From NCBI GenBank assembly GCA_035342095.1, contig DAOQWL010000010.1, positions 28,918-92,917 of the forward strand: a stretch of 64,000 nucleotides of DNA, read 5' to 3'. The notes beneath the pieces are model-generated. The model had not been told where the DNA came from and did no database searches. It saw nothing but the letters and a program-made list of their open reading frames with translations. Positions 17,551-27,421 of this stretch are shown here, one piece after another. The position numbers and the translations under genes are program-made. Every line of letters starts with the position of its first letter. Positions within the stretch are counted from its first letter, which is position 1. Origin of the DNA: PLanc-01 sp035342095. GTDB taxonomy: Bacteria > Planctomycetota > Phycisphaerae > Sedimentisphaerales > Anaerobacaceae.

Positions 17551-19140
17551 TCAATCGAGCGTACAGACGTACAGCTCGTTGACGAAATCGAGCTTCTTGA
17601 GTTCCTCGACGGTGGCCGCATCGGGCTCCTTGTCGAGACTGACCGCCAGGACCGCCTTCTGCAGGTCGAGCTTCTGGCCGACGCCCATCGTGCCGATGTT
17701 GATGCCGTGATTGCCGAGGACCGTGCCGACCGATCCGATCACGCCCGGTCGGTCGTCGTTGAAGATCACCAGGACGGTGCCCTGCGGCGTCATCTCGACA
17801 TGGAAGTCATCGACCTCGATGATGCGCAGCAGCGTCTCGCCGAACACGGAACCTCGGACCGTCCGTTTCACCTCGCTGGTCGTGACGGTCGCGGTGAAGC
17901 TGGATGCGACGTCGCGGGCTTCAGGGTTCTTCGTCACATCGACGCTGATGCCACGCTCCTTGGCGAGGACCGGCGTATTGACCATATTCAGCGGCATCTC
18001 GAAATGCCTCTGCAGCAGACCGATGCCGAAGTTCAGCGTGATCGGCTGGACCCCCATATCCGCGATAGTCCCCCGATACTCGACCTGGACGCTCTTGATA
18101 TTGCCGGGGGCGATCGTGCTGAGCAACGTGCCGACACGACGGGCCAGATTGGCATACTGGCTGACCGCAGGCGGCATGGCGCCCGACGTGGACGGCGCGT
18201 TGACCGCGTTACGGATCGGGCCGCCCTTGATGGCGTCGATCAGGATTTCCGCGGCCTCGACGGCCACCTCGACCTGGGCCTCTTCCGTGCTGGCGCCGAG
18301 GTGCGGCGTGACGATGCAGTTGTCCAGCGCAGCGAACCGCAGGTCCTGCGGCGGTTCTGAAGAGAACACGTCGAGGGCCGCCCCGGCGATCCGCTTCTTC
18401 GACAGCGCATCGTACAGGGCGTCCTCGTTGATGATGCCCCCGCGGGCGCAGTTGACCAGGCGGACCGTCGGCTTCATCATCGCGATCTGGTCGGCGCCGA
18501 TCATGTTCAGCGTCTGCGGGTTCTTCGGCACGTGGATCGTGATGAAATCGGACTCTCGGAAGATCCGTTCGAGCTTGTCGGTGACCTCGACGCCCAGTTC
18601 CCCCGCGTCCTTCGGCGCCGCCAGCGGGTCGTAGCCCAGGATCTTCATGTCCAGGCCGTGAGCCATCCGCGCCACCGCCATGCCGATCCGTCCCAGGCCG
18701 ATGACGCCGAGAACCTTGTTGTTGAGCTGGTTGCCCGTGTACTTCTTGCGATCCCAGGCGCCGGACTTGAGACTGTTGCAGGCCTGCACGACGTTCCGGC
18801 TCATCGCCAGCATGAGGGCTATCGTGTGCTCGGCGGCGCTGAGCGTATTGCCGCCGGGAGTGTTCATCACGAGGATGCCCTTGCGAGTGGCGGCGGGAAC
18901 GTCGATGTTGTCCACGCCCACGCCCGCCCGGGCAACACCCTTGAGGCGGCCGGGATTGGCGAGAACCTTCGCGGTCACCTTCGTCTCGCTGCGGACGATC
19001 AGCCCGTCGTAATCCCGGATGATGTTGCTCAGCTCATCCTCACTGATGCCTATCTTGACAACCGCCTCGGCGCCGGCCGTAGCGTTGATCAGGTCGATTC
19101 CTTCTCTTGCCAGCTTATCTGTGATGAGCACTTTGATCAT
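17551..19140 (-). CDS. serA: D-3-phosphoglycerate dehydrogenase
   Basis: 529 residues, the length of the long SerA type. NAD-binding GVIGLGRIGMAVARMA is near 147-162, with the D-hydroxyacid dehydrogenase signatures VNCARGGIINE and TPHLGAST. The C-terminal part holds the intervening domain (about 315-450) and an ACT domain (FNDDRPGVIGSVGTVLG) for serine control. It oxidises 3-phosphoglycerate, the first step of serine synthesis. The ATG at 19140 has GGGAG 9 nt upstream. It lies in a minus-strand operon with DUF2752 upstream and glmM downstream. Confidence 0.96.
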   Translation of the reverse strand: MIKVLITDKLAREGIDLINATAGAEAVVKIGISEDELSNIIRDYDGLIVRSETKVTAKVLANPGRLKGVARAGVGVDNIDVPAATRKGILVMNTPGGNTLSAAEHTIALMLAMSRNVVQACNSLKSGAWDRKKYTGNQLNNKVLGVIGLGRIGMAVARMAHGLDMKILGYDPLAAPKDAGELGVEVTDKLERIFRESDFITIHVPKNPQTLNMIGADQIAMMKPTVRLVNCARGGIINEDALYDALSKKRIAGAALDVFSSEPPQDLRFAALDNCIVTPHLGASTEEAQVEVAVEAAEILIDAIKGGPIRNAVNAPSTSGAMPPAVSQYANLARRVGTLLSTIAPGNIKSVQVEYRGTIADMGVQPITLNFGIGLLQRHFEMPLNMVNTPVLAKERGISVDVTKNPEARDVASSFTATVTTSEVKRTVRGSVFGETLLRIIEVDDFHVEMTPQGTVLVIFNDDRPGVIGSVGTVLGNHGINIGTMGVGQKLDLQKAVLAVSLDKEPDAATVEELKKLDFVNELYVCTLD

Positions 19141-19178
19141 AAGCAACACTCCCAGAAATCCTCGATCTACCGACCATT

Positions 19179-19646
19179 TCAGGTCTGTGTCGCCACGGCG
19201 CGCGCCAACGTGACAGCCCACCCGGCGGCAAGGATCACAAGCAGACCTACGATCACATGTACGACCCGAACCCGAGCGAAAACCCGGTCCAGGAAACTGA
19301 AATATATGCCGAACACAGCAATGAGAAAAGCGAAAAATAGGGTGACAATCGACAGGCTGCACAGCAGACCAGCCGCGGGCTGGAGGTAGAACGCGGTCAG
19401 CACATCGCCCCGGGCGAAGGCCCGCACTGCAGTCGTCATCCCACAGGTCGGGCAGGGCATGCCGGTCCGCATCTTGAGGCCGCACGGCAAGAACAGCCGC
19501 CCGAAATCGAATCCCACCCTCTCCAACAGCCACAGACCGACGAATCCCCCTGCCACTGCGACCACGATCACGGCAGCGATCTTGCGCTGTCTCGCGGACG
19601 CCCGACGTGTCGCTTTGCTCGTGCTATCCTGTTGGCGTTCCTGCAT
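19179..19646 (-). CDS. DUF2752 family membrane protein
   Basis: 155 residues. The DUF2752 signature CPTCGMTTAVRAFARGD follows the first of three hydrophobic helices (about 24-45, 92-115, 127-145). The CPxCG pair suggests a redox or metal role; function is not established for the family. The start at 19646 is chosen because a TTGACT-17-TATTCT promoter ends 9 nt upstream; a TTG at 19679 would place the start before the promoter. Confidence 0.82.
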   Translation of the reverse strand: MQERQQDSTSKATRRASARQRKIAAVIVVAVAGGFVGLWLLERVGFDFGRLFLPCGLKMRTGMPCPTCGMTTAVRAFARGDVLTAFYLQPAAGLLCSLSIVTLFFAFLIAVFGIYFSFLDRVFARVRVVHVIVGLLVILAAGWAVTLARAVATQT

Positions 19647-19655
19647 ATCGACGGT

Positions 19656-19684
19656 AGAATAGGGCCGGCGTTCGAACAAGTCAA
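19656..19684 (-). promoter_or_regulatory. promoter of DUF2752-serA-glmM-CDF operon
   Basis: Minus strand TTGACT (19679-19684), 17 bp, TATTCT (19656-19661), then 9 nt to the ATG at 19646; no Shine-Dalgarno, so the transcript is nearly leaderless. Confidence 0.6.
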
Positions 19685-19705
19685 CAAATAGACAGGTGCC
19701 ATGCT

Positions 19706-20521
19706 ATGCCCTTGGAACAGAAAGACTTAAGCGAAATCCTGGAAACGGCGATCGTGGCCGCCCGCCTGGCGGGCCAGCACGCGATGGAGCAGATGGGCAA
19801 CGTCAAGGCCGTCAAGAAGAGCGAGAATGAGATGGTCACCCAGGCCGACGCCCAGTGCCAGCGGATCGTCATCCAACGGATACGCGAGACCTATCCGGAT
19901 CACGGATTTATCGCCGAGGAGGGAGACCAGGGCAAGATGTTCAAACGCCCTCCGCTCGGGGAGCCGGCCATCTGGTGGGTCATCGACCCGATCGACGGGA
20001 CGCACAACTTCATCCACGGCATTCCGATCTTCGCCGTCAGCATCGCCGCGATGTTCCAGGGAGAACCCATCGTGGGCGTGGTCTTCCACCCCGGCGCCGA
20101 TGCGATGTTCACCGCGGTCAAGGGCGACGAGGCCCAGTTGGACGGGCGACATATCATGGCCGGCGAGGAGCCGATCGGGCCGCTCACCAGCGTCGGTCTG
20201 GACAGCCATTTCGACGACCCACTGCCGACGTGGGCGTGCGACCTGATCCGCAGCTCGCGATTCCGCAACTTTGGGACCACCGCTCTGCACCTGGCCTACG
20301 TCGCCAAGGGGGGACTCGTGGTCTCCGCGATGTCCACGCCCAAGCTGTGGGACATCGCAGCCGGGGTGGTCATTGCCGAGGCGGCCGGCGCGGTCATCAC
20401 GGACTGGAACGGCGACAGGATCTTCCCGGTCGATCTCGATGCCTACGCGGGACAGCCCTTCCGCGTGCTGGCGGGCAACCCCAGGGCCCACGCCGGCCTT
20501 CTGGAAACCATGCGGAGATAG
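19706..20521 (+). CDS. inositol monophosphatase family protein
   Basis: 271 residues. It carries the Li-sensitive phosphatase motifs: Glu pair in GFIAEEGDQG, the metal site VIDPIDGTHNF (about 92-102), and the C-terminal site STPKLWDIAAGVVIAEAAGA. The family dephosphorylates inositol-1-phosphate or related substrates such as histidinol phosphate, NADP(H) or PAP; which one cannot be told. It is divergent from DUF2752 and convergent with the GspK-like gene, whose stop lies 4 nt past its own. Confidence 0.92.
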   Translation: MPLEQKDLSEILETAIVAARLAGQHAMEQMGNVKAVKKSENEMVTQADAQCQRIVIQRIRETYPDHGFIAEEGDQGKMFKRPPLGEPAIWWVIDPIDGTHNFIHGIPIFAVSIAAMFQGEPIVGVVFHPGADAMFTAVKGDEAQLDGRHIMAGEEPIGPLTSVGLDSHFDDPLPTWACDLIRSSRFRNFGTTALHLAYVAKGGLVVSAMSTPKLWDIAAGVVIAEAAGAVITDWNGDRIFPVDLDAYAGQPFRVLAGNPRAHAGLLETMRR

Positions 20522-20524
20522 AGG

Positions 20525-23113
20525 CTATCGCGGGTCGGGGACAAGGTGCAGGGCCAACAGGCGGACCTTGTCTCTACGGGAATTGACCTGGCTCCTGTCG
20601 AGGATCGCGATGACTCTGCGCTGGGGGCCATTGACCCCGATCCGGACCAGGATGTAGGCAGTGAACACGTCGCTTCGGACCGTCACCAGATCGCTGATCC
20701 GCGTGAAGATCAAATCCCGCTCTTCGAGGTCGTCCCGAGCCGCATCCGGCGTGATGTCGGGCCCCGGCGGCGTGTCCATACGCTGGTTGTCGAGACCGTC
20801 CGCCATAAGTCTGCGCATCGACTCGATCTGCATGAGATCGCCGATGCTTCGATACGGATGGCTCTGGCCGTTGCGGACGCGATAGGCGACGATGTCCGTC
20901 GCGGTCGCGAACGCATCGCTCTGACCATGCTGCATCCACGGCAGTTGCGCCAGGACCATCGCGGGCGCCGTGTTGATGTTGATGCGTCCCGGGATTCGGG
21001 TCTCGTTCGGGTCGAGCCACGGATATCGAGCCGGATCGATCACAGTCAGATAGTTGAACAGCCGCGAGTGGTTCGGATCGGCCAGGTTCAGCAGCACGTC
21101 GTGCGCAAGGGATCCGGTCGGCAGGTCATACGCGCTTTCGCGGAAAATCATGCCCAGCTCGCCGATGTTGGTCAGCGGCCGGTTCGCCGGGTGAGCCTGG
21201 ATGACCGCAGGCTGATTCACGTCCACGTAGTTGCTCGAAGCGTTGCCCAAGGAAGGAGTGGATTTCTGGGCCACTGGCGCCCACAAGCGACGAATGCACT
21301 TGTGCGGCGAGATGTCCCGCTGAATACTGTAGGCAACCCCGTCAACCGCCATCCATCCCGCAGGGACTTTGACCCAATCGACCACGGGTTGCTTGGTTTC
21401 ATCGGGAATCACGCGTTCCAGCCTAATCGTGGCGTTCGGCTCGAACGCGAAGGCACTGGGACTGACCACCTGCGGCGTCCCAGGGTAGTCGGCGCGGTCG
21501 TAGCCGTGGAGCGGCATCGTATCCGTCGGCTCATTCGGATCCACGAACCGGAGGTAGTCCCTGGCCAGCGGCGCCTGCGTGTCCTCCGCCAGGATCACGT
21601 GGAACCGTCTCGACCCGCTCCACGTGATGGACACCCGGACATCGGCCTTGGACGGATTGTCGATCACAAGCTGCCACTCGGCGGTATTCGGATCGCTGTC
21701 CTCGAAGTAGGGCCGGTACAGTTCGATCGCATACGATGAATGAATCGTTCCCATGGCGTCGCGCACCTGCCGGCAGGCCAGTTCCGAAAGGTAGATGCAC
21801 GGCCGCTCGAACCCGTAGTAGCGCGAGGAGTAGTCGGAGACGACCGTGATCTTGTCGTCGTCGTCGATGTAATCCCGCAGGTTGGCGGCGATCTGCGCCG
21901 CCCGCTGTGCGAGGTCCGCGTCGTCAGCATTCGGCTCCATCTCGTCCAGCGCGGCGACAATCGCATCGCGGAGCGTGTTGAGATCCGTTGTGTTGACGTT
22001 GACCATCTTCCTGCGATGGGCCGCCGAGAGAGCCTTCGGCGTGATGATCCGGTCCATGTTGTACGTCGTGGCGATGTGCCGGTACGCGTAGCTGGATTCG
22101 GACCCGCCGCCCGCGGCCCGGAGGAACCAAGCGTTCAAATCGTTGCCCGCGTACTCCAGCGGCGTCGAAAGCGTGCTGGTTCGGAACCGCCCGCAGTCCT
22201 CGACGCGCACATCCGTCTCCTTCTGGTTGAGCAGGAAACGATACCGAAGCTCCAGCTCGTCCGACACGTCGAAGGGAGTGTAGGGCGACGGATTGGACAG
22301 GCTGGGGTTTCTCACGTCCATGTACCGCCAGATCACGTTCCGCTGGTAGGCGTCCAGGTCGACCATCGCAGCAAGATTCGCACCGTTGTTGGCTCGCGCC
22401 GCCAGCAAGGCGTTCGCATCCTTCGCCTGCGGCCGATTGCCCGGCGCGGCCGCCAGGGCCAGGACGTTGACATGGAGCTGGGAAGTGCCATCGACAGCGG
22501 ATTCCCGAGCATCGTTTGGATCGAGCCGAAAACCCGTATTCATGTTCAGCATGGCGCCGTTGTCGATGATGCGGACCGCCGCATAAAACCGCTTGCCTTT
22601 GCTCGTCGTCATGTTGGGGACCCGGAACCATTTGGCGTCCGGCACGCCGTCGCCGTCGGCGTCCGCCAGGGCGTTCGGGTCCGCCTCATCGTTCGGATCG
22701 TCCAACGCCTCCCGCTCGCCCAGGACGCGGTCGATGAGAACGTCCCTCGTGCCGCTGGTCAAAACGTTCCCCACGTTGCTGATCTGACGCCAGTAATACT
22801 TCTTGCCGGAGGCATAGGGTTCCAGATCGGCCAGCCAGGGATTGAGGGCGTCCGGATAGTCGTAGTACTCCTGGTCGGCCGAGACCAGCGGGAGATCCTC
22901 GATCAACGCCTCATCGATCTGCGACAAGACCGTATCGACGGCACAGGTCAACTCGCGGTTCTCCGTGGCCGCCCTCGTGGCCATCTTGTCGATCCGCGAC
23001 GCCATCACGAAGAGCACGCCGACGATGGCCAGCAGGCTCGTGAGCACGACCGTCAGAATCAGGGCCGAGCCCCGACGCCAGGTCGCCGCGATGTGTCCGA
23101 TCCGTTCCTTCAT
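20525..23113 (-). CDS. large GspK-like minor pseudopilin
   Basis: 862 residues, far longer than ordinary GspK (about 300-350). A prepilin-like N-terminus (RRGSALILTVVLTSLLAIVG) has Gly at the cleavage point and no Glu5, as in GspK proteins. Two stretches recall the GspK helix-hairpin-helix: KMVNVNTTDLNTLRDA and GRININTAPAMVLAQLPWM. Asp/Asn-rich segments such as DPNDEADPNALADADGDGV may bind calcium. It would cap the pseudopilus tip with the I- and J-like subunits. It is the last gene of the operon, 10 nt after GspJ. Confidence 0.85.
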   Translation of the reverse strand: MKERIGHIAATWRRGSALILTVVLTSLLAIVGVLFVMASRIDKMATRAATENRELTCAVDTVLSQIDEALIEDLPLVSADQEYYDYPDALNPWLADLEPYASGKKYYWRQISNVGNVLTSGTRDVLIDRVLGEREALDDPNDEADPNALADADGDGVPDAKWFRVPNMTTSKGKRFYAAVRIIDNGAMLNMNTGFRLDPNDARESAVDGTSQLHVNVLALAAAPGNRPQAKDANALLAARANNGANLAAMVDLDAYQRNVIWRYMDVRNPSLSNPSPYTPFDVSDELELRYRFLLNQKETDVRVEDCGRFRTSTLSTPLEYAGNDLNAWFLRAAGGGSESSYAYRHIATTYNMDRIITPKALSAAHRRKMVNVNTTDLNTLRDAIVAALDEMEPNADDADLAQRAAQIAANLRDYIDDDDKITVVSDYSSRYYGFERPCIYLSELACRQVRDAMGTIHSSYAIELYRPYFEDSDPNTAEWQLVIDNPSKADVRVSITWSGSRRFHVILAEDTQAPLARDYLRFVDPNEPTDTMPLHGYDRADYPGTPQVVSPSAFAFEPNATIRLERVIPDETKQPVVDWVKVPAGWMAVDGVAYSIQRDISPHKCIRRLWAPVAQKSTPSLGNASSNYVDVNQPAVIQAHPANRPLTNIGELGMIFRESAYDLPTGSLAHDVLLNLADPNHSRLFNYLTVIDPARYPWLDPNETRIPGRININTAPAMVLAQLPWMQHGQSDAFATATDIVAYRVRNGQSHPYRSIGDLMQIESMRRLMADGLDNQRMDTPPGPDITPDAARDDLEERDLIFTRISDLVTVRSDVFTAYILVRIGVNGPQRRVIAILDRSQVNSRRDKVRLLALHLVPDPR

Positions 23114-23123
23114 GGCTGCTCCG

Positions 23124-24224
23124 TCAATTGTCCAGGTAGACGATGTGCGTGAATGTCCTGCCGTGCTTGATCAGATTCCGCGAGTCGTAGAGCGTGAACG
23201 TGAACTTCAGGGCCCGTCCGAGCCCGGGGATCTGGTTGAAGTGCTCCTTGTCGATCCACTGCGTCGGGAAGTTCGGGTCCGTCAGGCTCGTCCCCCCCCG
23301 CGGATACCACAGGCCCGGACGGTTTTCCGCGTCGATGTCTCCCGACACCAGGGGGAAGTCCGAGTCCGCCAGACTGTTCGGATCCGTTTCGCCCTCCGTC
23401 TCGGGGTTCACGTCGGGGATCCACCGCTTTTGCGCATCGTTCCAGCCCTGCACCATGAACTGCCCGACCCCCTGGCAGAACATCGCATGGAGAGAATCCG
23501 GGTCGGAGCGGTTGACCAGCACGCCGCGTGCCGCCTGCGCGGTTGTGCTCACCACGTTCCTCCCCTGCGGGACATCGACGTCTCCAATCACAGACAGGAT
23601 GTTGGCCTTCTCCGAGAACGGAATCCGTTTCCACGCCTCCAGCGAGATCCTGTCGACCTGCCCGCGGCTGTTCCAGGCGATCCAGTCGTCCGTGTCGAAA
23701 TCGTTCACATCGAGCTGTTTGTCCGCATCCCCAGGGGCCGGCGGGATCAGGATGTGCTGCGTCCTCGCGAGAATCCGTCGGTGCGGCTTCTGACGCTCCG
23801 GCGAGTTGGGTTCGGAGGCATCGACCGTCGGCCCCCGGGCCAGCGTGTAGCAGATGCGCGCCACGTTGCCGCGATTCGGGTCGGGACCATAGGTCTGGAA
23901 ATCGCCGCTGGCGAAGAACATGATCCGATCGAACCGCTCGAAGGCCATGGAGGAGTGGTTTCGATGGAAACCCAGGTAGTCGTTCGGATCGGGCTTGCGA
24001 TGCGCCTTCCAGACGACGAAGATCTCGCCGTCCTTGCACAGGCCGCGGCAGTCCGCGTCGAGCTGGTCCGTGAGGGTCCGCAGCTTCTGCATGATCTCCG
24101 CGTTGGCCCGCGCGAGCTGCTGGGAGCCGATGCTGACGCGGAAGATCACGCCGGCAAACGACAGGACCAGCGCCAGAATCCCCAGCGACACGATCAACTC
24201 CATGAGGGTGAACGCTCTTCGCAT
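23124..24224 (-). CDS. GspJ-like minor pseudopilin
   Basis: 366 residues. A class III prepilin N-terminus, MRRAFTLMELIVSLGILALV, has the FTLxE motif with Glu5 and a single N-terminal helix. The remainder is a large variable domain rich in Asp-Pro-Asn pairs. Assignment to GspJ is by order (just before the K-like gene) and size; it could equally be called a general type II secretion prepilin. It starts 1 nt after the stop of the I-like gene, so the two are probably translated together. Confidence 0.8.
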   Translation of the reverse strand: MRRAFTLMELIVSLGILALVLSFAGVIFRVSIGSQQLARANAEIMQKLRTLTDQLDADCRGLCKDGEIFVVWKAHRKPDPNDYLGFHRNHSSMAFERFDRIMFFASGDFQTYGPDPNRGNVARICYTLARGPTVDASEPNSPERQKPHRRILARTQHILIPPAPGDADKQLDVNDFDTDDWIAWNSRGQVDRISLEAWKRIPFSEKANILSVIGDVDVPQGRNVVSTTAQAARGVLVNRSDPDSLHAMFCQGVGQFMVQGWNDAQKRWIPDVNPETEGETDPNSLADSDFPLVSGDIDAENRPGLWYPRGGTSLTDPNFPTQWIDKEHFNQIPGLGRALKFTFTLYDSRNLIKHGRTFTHIVYLDN

Positions 24225-24225
24225 C

Positions 24226-25041
24226 TTACAGCCCCGGGAATCGGAGAATCTTCTGATATACGGCGACGCCGGGGTTCCGGCCCCCGGAGGCCGCGGGCGG
24301 GACCACCCACACCCAGCGGTTTGTGGAGGACGTCAGGCCGCCGCCTTCCCAGTCACGATCGAGCGTGACGGCGCCTAGCTGATTCGCCGACCGCTCCATC
24401 ACGCGATACAGGTCTCCCGTCGCATCGTCCACGAGAATCGAGCCCTCGCTGACGAACGTGCGTTCGTCCGCCTGCGTGGAGGCGGCGGCGTCCTGAATCG
24501 TGACCACGTTGTCGCCCGACGGACTTCCCGCGATCTGGACACGGACCGGACGAGGCCGATCGCACAGCTCCAGCGACGAATCGGTGGCGCCGTCGGGGTG
24601 TTTCCAGTAGGACAGATTGCCGCCGGCTTCGCGACTGACGAACACCGTACACTGGACCAGGTCGTTCCCGACGCGGGGGTGGTCGCTCGTTCCGCCGGAG
24701 CCGTCCGCCACCCGCCGGCAGATGGCCGCCCAGGAGTACTGCTTGCCGATCCCCCTCACCGACGGATACCGCCATTCCTCGTCGGGCAGCGCCGCCAGAT
24801 CGTTGTAGTCGATGCATCGGCTGCTGCTCATCAGGCCGGCGTTCTCGAAGCCGAAGATCTGGATCTTGGCAAGCGCCTCTGCGGCAGCCACTGCCGCGGT
24901 CGTCCGCTCGGTGGAGAACGTCGCGAAATAGATTCCCGTCAGGAAGGTGCCGGCGATGAACGTCAGCCCGATGGCCAGCGTCCCTACGGCCATCAGCGTC
25001 TCCGTCAGTGAGAATCCGCGTTGTTGCGACTTGTTCGTCAT
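24226..25041 (-). CDS. GspI-like pseudopilin
   Basis: 271 residues. The prepilin peptidase site is GFSLTETLMAV (Glu5 present), followed by a hydrophobic helix. The rest is a beta-rich domain without recognised motifs. It begins 9 nt after the GspH-like stop and ends 1 nt before the GspJ-like start. The I-like label comes from position in the G-H-I-J-K order. Confidence 0.78.
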   Translation of the reverse strand: MTNKSQQRGFSLTETLMAVGTLAIGLTFIAGTFLTGIYFATFSTERTTAAVAAAEALAKIQIFGFENAGLMSSSRCIDYNDLAALPDEEWRYPSVRGIGKQYSWAAICRRVADGSGGTSDHPRVGNDLVQCTVFVSREAGGNLSYWKHPDGATDSSLELCDRPRPVRVQIAGSPSGDNVVTIQDAAASTQADERTFVSEGSILVDDATGDLYRVMERSANQLGAVTLDRDWEGGGLTSSTNRWVWVVPPAASGGRNPGVAVYQKILRFPGL

Positions 25042-25050
25042 AGTGGCACG

Positions 25051-25887
25051 TCAATTCGACGCAATGAGGTCTCCCGTATGCGGGCTCACATAGTAGGCTC
25101 TGCCTGCCAGATCACTCAAATAGTCGGTCCAGGCGGTCTTTCTCTCGTACGCCGCCCGCAGGGGGGACGCTTCGTACACCACGAAGCTGACGCGACTGGG
25201 CTCTTCTCCCAGTCCGAGGGCCTGCACCGAATCTCCGATCGGGTAGTCGTCCTGGATGAACCGGCCGCGTCCGAGCCGGCAGATCGTGTCCGCCACGTTG
25301 AACGTATCATCCAACGACGGCTTGGACGGAATCAAACCGGTCAGCGGGCGATTCACGCCGTCCTTGTTGCGAACGCGAACATCGCGGACAACGACCCTCC
25401 CCGACGGGCTGAACACGATGGAGAACGTCGTGGCGTTGCTCAGTTCGGGCAGCTCGTCGATGCCCTTGTCGTTCTCGATCCCGCTCAGATCCATCAGGCC
25501 GATCATCGCGGGCAGTTTGATCGGATCGAGTCCCTCCATCGCACGGAAACCGTCGCTGAGGTCGCCGTTGTTCTTCATCTCCTCGTGTACGATGAAGATC
25601 ATATACTGCGGGGCGTCCATCAGGCCCTTGAGGGGGTTGGCCGAATCCGTCGACGCACACGCCTTCTGGATGCGGACGCCCACGTACCGCTGCCGGCTCA
25701 CCGCCATGGTCCTCGCCGAGCTCAGGGCCGCGTTCACCATGCTGACGACCCCGCCCTCGGACTGGAACGACCGGACCAGGGAACGGACTGCCGGCGCCGC
25801 GAAGCCCACCATCAGGGCAACCGTCGCGACGACCAGCGCCATCTCGATCAAGGTCAACCCAACTGTCCTGTGTGCGCGGCCGTACAT
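25051..25887 (-). CDS. GspH-like pseudopilin
   Basis: 278 residues from the ATG at 25887 (MYGRAHRTVGLTLIEMALVV). The cleavage motif is GLTLIE. The central part (SARTMAVSRQRYVGVRI) resembles the GspH core, where such proteins read out ARSxAxxR. An upstream in-frame extension is ignored because it overlaps the preceding pseudopilin gene. H-like assignment is from that core and gene order. Confidence 0.8.
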   Translation of the reverse strand: MYGRAHRTVGLTLIEMALVVATVALMVGFAAPAVRSLVRSFQSEGGVVSMVNAALSSARTMAVSRQRYVGVRIQKACASTDSANPLKGLMDAPQYMIFIVHEEMKNNGDLSDGFRAMEGLDPIKLPAMIGLMDLSGIENDKGIDELPELSNATTFSIVFSPSGRVVVRDVRVRNKDGVNRPLTGLIPSKPSLDDTFNVADTICRLGRGRFIQDDYPIGDSVQALGLGEEPSRVSFVVYEASPLRAAYERKTAWTDYLSDLAGRAYYVSPHTGDLIASN

Positions 25888-25904
25888 GCGTTTTCGTCTT
25901 TCAC

Positions 25905-26438
25905 TCAGTTCTTCTGGATGCCCTTGTTGCTGATGTCGTCGTCCGTACCGAACAGCTTGTCCTCGCCGGCGGAGATCAGCTCGGGGAAGGTGTCGCCTGC
26001 GCTCGGATCGTAGATGTAGTCCAGCACGGTTCCCCATGGGTCCCTCAGTTCCGGCACATCCGCGAGACCTTCCCGGCTCTTGAGCAACGCCGGGCCGAGC
26101 TGGTCCAACACACGACGGGAATCAGGCACCGACCGAAGCGCTTGCACCATCGACTCGACGTGGGTCACGACTTTCGCCAGGTACGTCTTGTAGTCGTTCA
26201 CAGCGACCGTTTGCCAATCGATTCGCTCGGTCTGCTCGGGAAATGCGCCCCGGAACTCATAGTATTCCCGCAGCGACGTGCCCAGCAGGGCAAAGGCGTT
26301 GTCCAGAGCCCGCTCCTTCGACTGGCTGTCGGCGCGGAGCGTCAACGTGACCACGACGCCGGCCAGCACGACGATGATGCCGAGCACGACCATCATCTCG
26401 ATCAAAGTCACAGCCCTGTTGGAGTGGCCATCCCTCAT
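25905..26438 (-). CDS. GspG-like pseudopilin 3
   Basis: 177 residues. Prepilin N-terminus AVTLIEMMVVLGIIVVLAGV; near the C-terminus it has DPWGTVLDYIYD and a calcium-loop-like SAGEDKLFGTDDDISN, both hallmarks of the major pseudopilin GspG. Among the three adjacent paralogues this is closest in length to canonical GspG (about 140-150 residues), so it may be the true major subunit. Confidence 0.85.
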   Translation of the reverse strand: MRDGHSNRAVTLIEMMVVLGIIVVLAGVVVTLTLRADSQSKERALDNAFALLGTSLREYYEFRGAFPEQTERIDWQTVAVNDYKTYLAKVVTHVESMVQALRSVPDSRRVLDQLGPALLKSREGLADVPELRDPWGTVLDYIYDPSAGDTFPELISAGEDKLFGTDDDISNKGIQKN

Positions 26439-26460
26439 GCCTTGCCTCTGCCGTCCCCGG

Positions 26461-27366
26461 CTACTGTCCGAAGTTGCGGATATCGTCGTCCGTGCCGTAA
26501 ATGCCGTCCATGCCCGCGGAGATCAGGATGTAGGAGTCCGGCCGGTGGGGCCAATCTCTCGCGGTGATCCGCGGGTCGCGGATGTAGTTGTAGAAATAAG
26601 CCAGCGGCGCCGACGCGCCGAAGTGCCCCGGCGTCAGCCAGTGCTCCTTCCCGCCGCCCACCGTGCCCAGGTTCACCAGCTCCACGTTGTCGCGTATATC
26701 GTAGATGGCGGCGCTGGTCTGGGTCTGGGCCGTCGGGACGTGAATCAGGTTGGCGGGATTTGCCCTGTAGTACAGGATCGGCGTCCCGGGAGTCACGACT
26801 CTCCCGTCGCTCTGCGTGATCTTCCGCCCGCTCACGCCGAAGACGTCGCACAGCACGTAGCGGTCGGGATTCAGCAGACCGGTGCCCGAGGGGAACAGGC
26901 CATACGTGCCGCCCAGGCGGAAGGGATTGGCGGTCTGCATCTCGACGTACCGAGCCTTCCGTTTCCTCAGATTCGTCAGGTCGGTCGTTGTCGTATCCTC
27001 GTACACTGTGCCGGCGGTCCCGCTCGCATCCCGTCCATCGGCCCGCCAGGCCGACTGCGGATGGAACCCGAGCAAGTCCCATCCGAGCATCGCCTCCGCG
27101 AGCTTCTGGGCGCCGCAGTAGTCCTGCCGCGTCCCGGGCGTGCGGCCCGAGGGATCAAACCAATGCGACGGGGGGTAGTCCCCGTAGTCGTTCTTGAAGG
27201 CCGCCAGACCCAGCTCAATGGCTGTGAACTGCGCCTTCTGCTTGGTCTCCCTGGCCGTCTTCTGCACCATGTGCACGGCCGGCAGCAACAACCCCACCAG
27301 GGCGGCGATGATGCCGACCACGACCAGGATCTCAATCACCGTCAGGCCTGACCTTTTCGTTTCCAC
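26461..27366 (-). CDS. GspG-like pseudopilin 2
   Basis: 301 residues from the GTG at 27366 (GAGG 7 nt upstream); the frame is open further but would overlap its neighbour. Prepilin site GLTVIEILVVVGIIAALVGL; the helix continues into KQKAQFTAIELGLAAFKNDY. The C-terminus has ISAGMDGIYGTDDDIRNFG, the calcium-loop motif. It shares its layout with pseudopilin 1 (YCGAQKLAEAMLG versus YCGAMKLCEALMG), so the two are tandem duplicates. Confidence 0.85.
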   Translation of the reverse strand: METKRSGLTVIEILVVVGIIAALVGLLLPAVHMVQKTARETKQKAQFTAIELGLAAFKNDYGDYPPSHWFDPSGRTPGTRQDYCGAQKLAEAMLGWDLLGFHPQSAWRADGRDASGTAGTVYEDTTTTDLTNLRKRKARYVEMQTANPFRLGGTYGLFPSGTGLLNPDRYVLCDVFGVSGRKITQSDGRVVTPGTPILYYRANPANLIHVPTAQTQTSAAIYDIRDNVELVNLGTVGGGKEHWLTPGHFGASAPLAYFYNYIRDPRITARDWPHRPDSYILISAGMDGIYGTDDDIRNFGQ

Positions 27367-27421
27367 GGCTATCCTCGGGTATTCAATGTCGTCGTCAAAG
27401 TCCCATTCGACGGTCCCCACG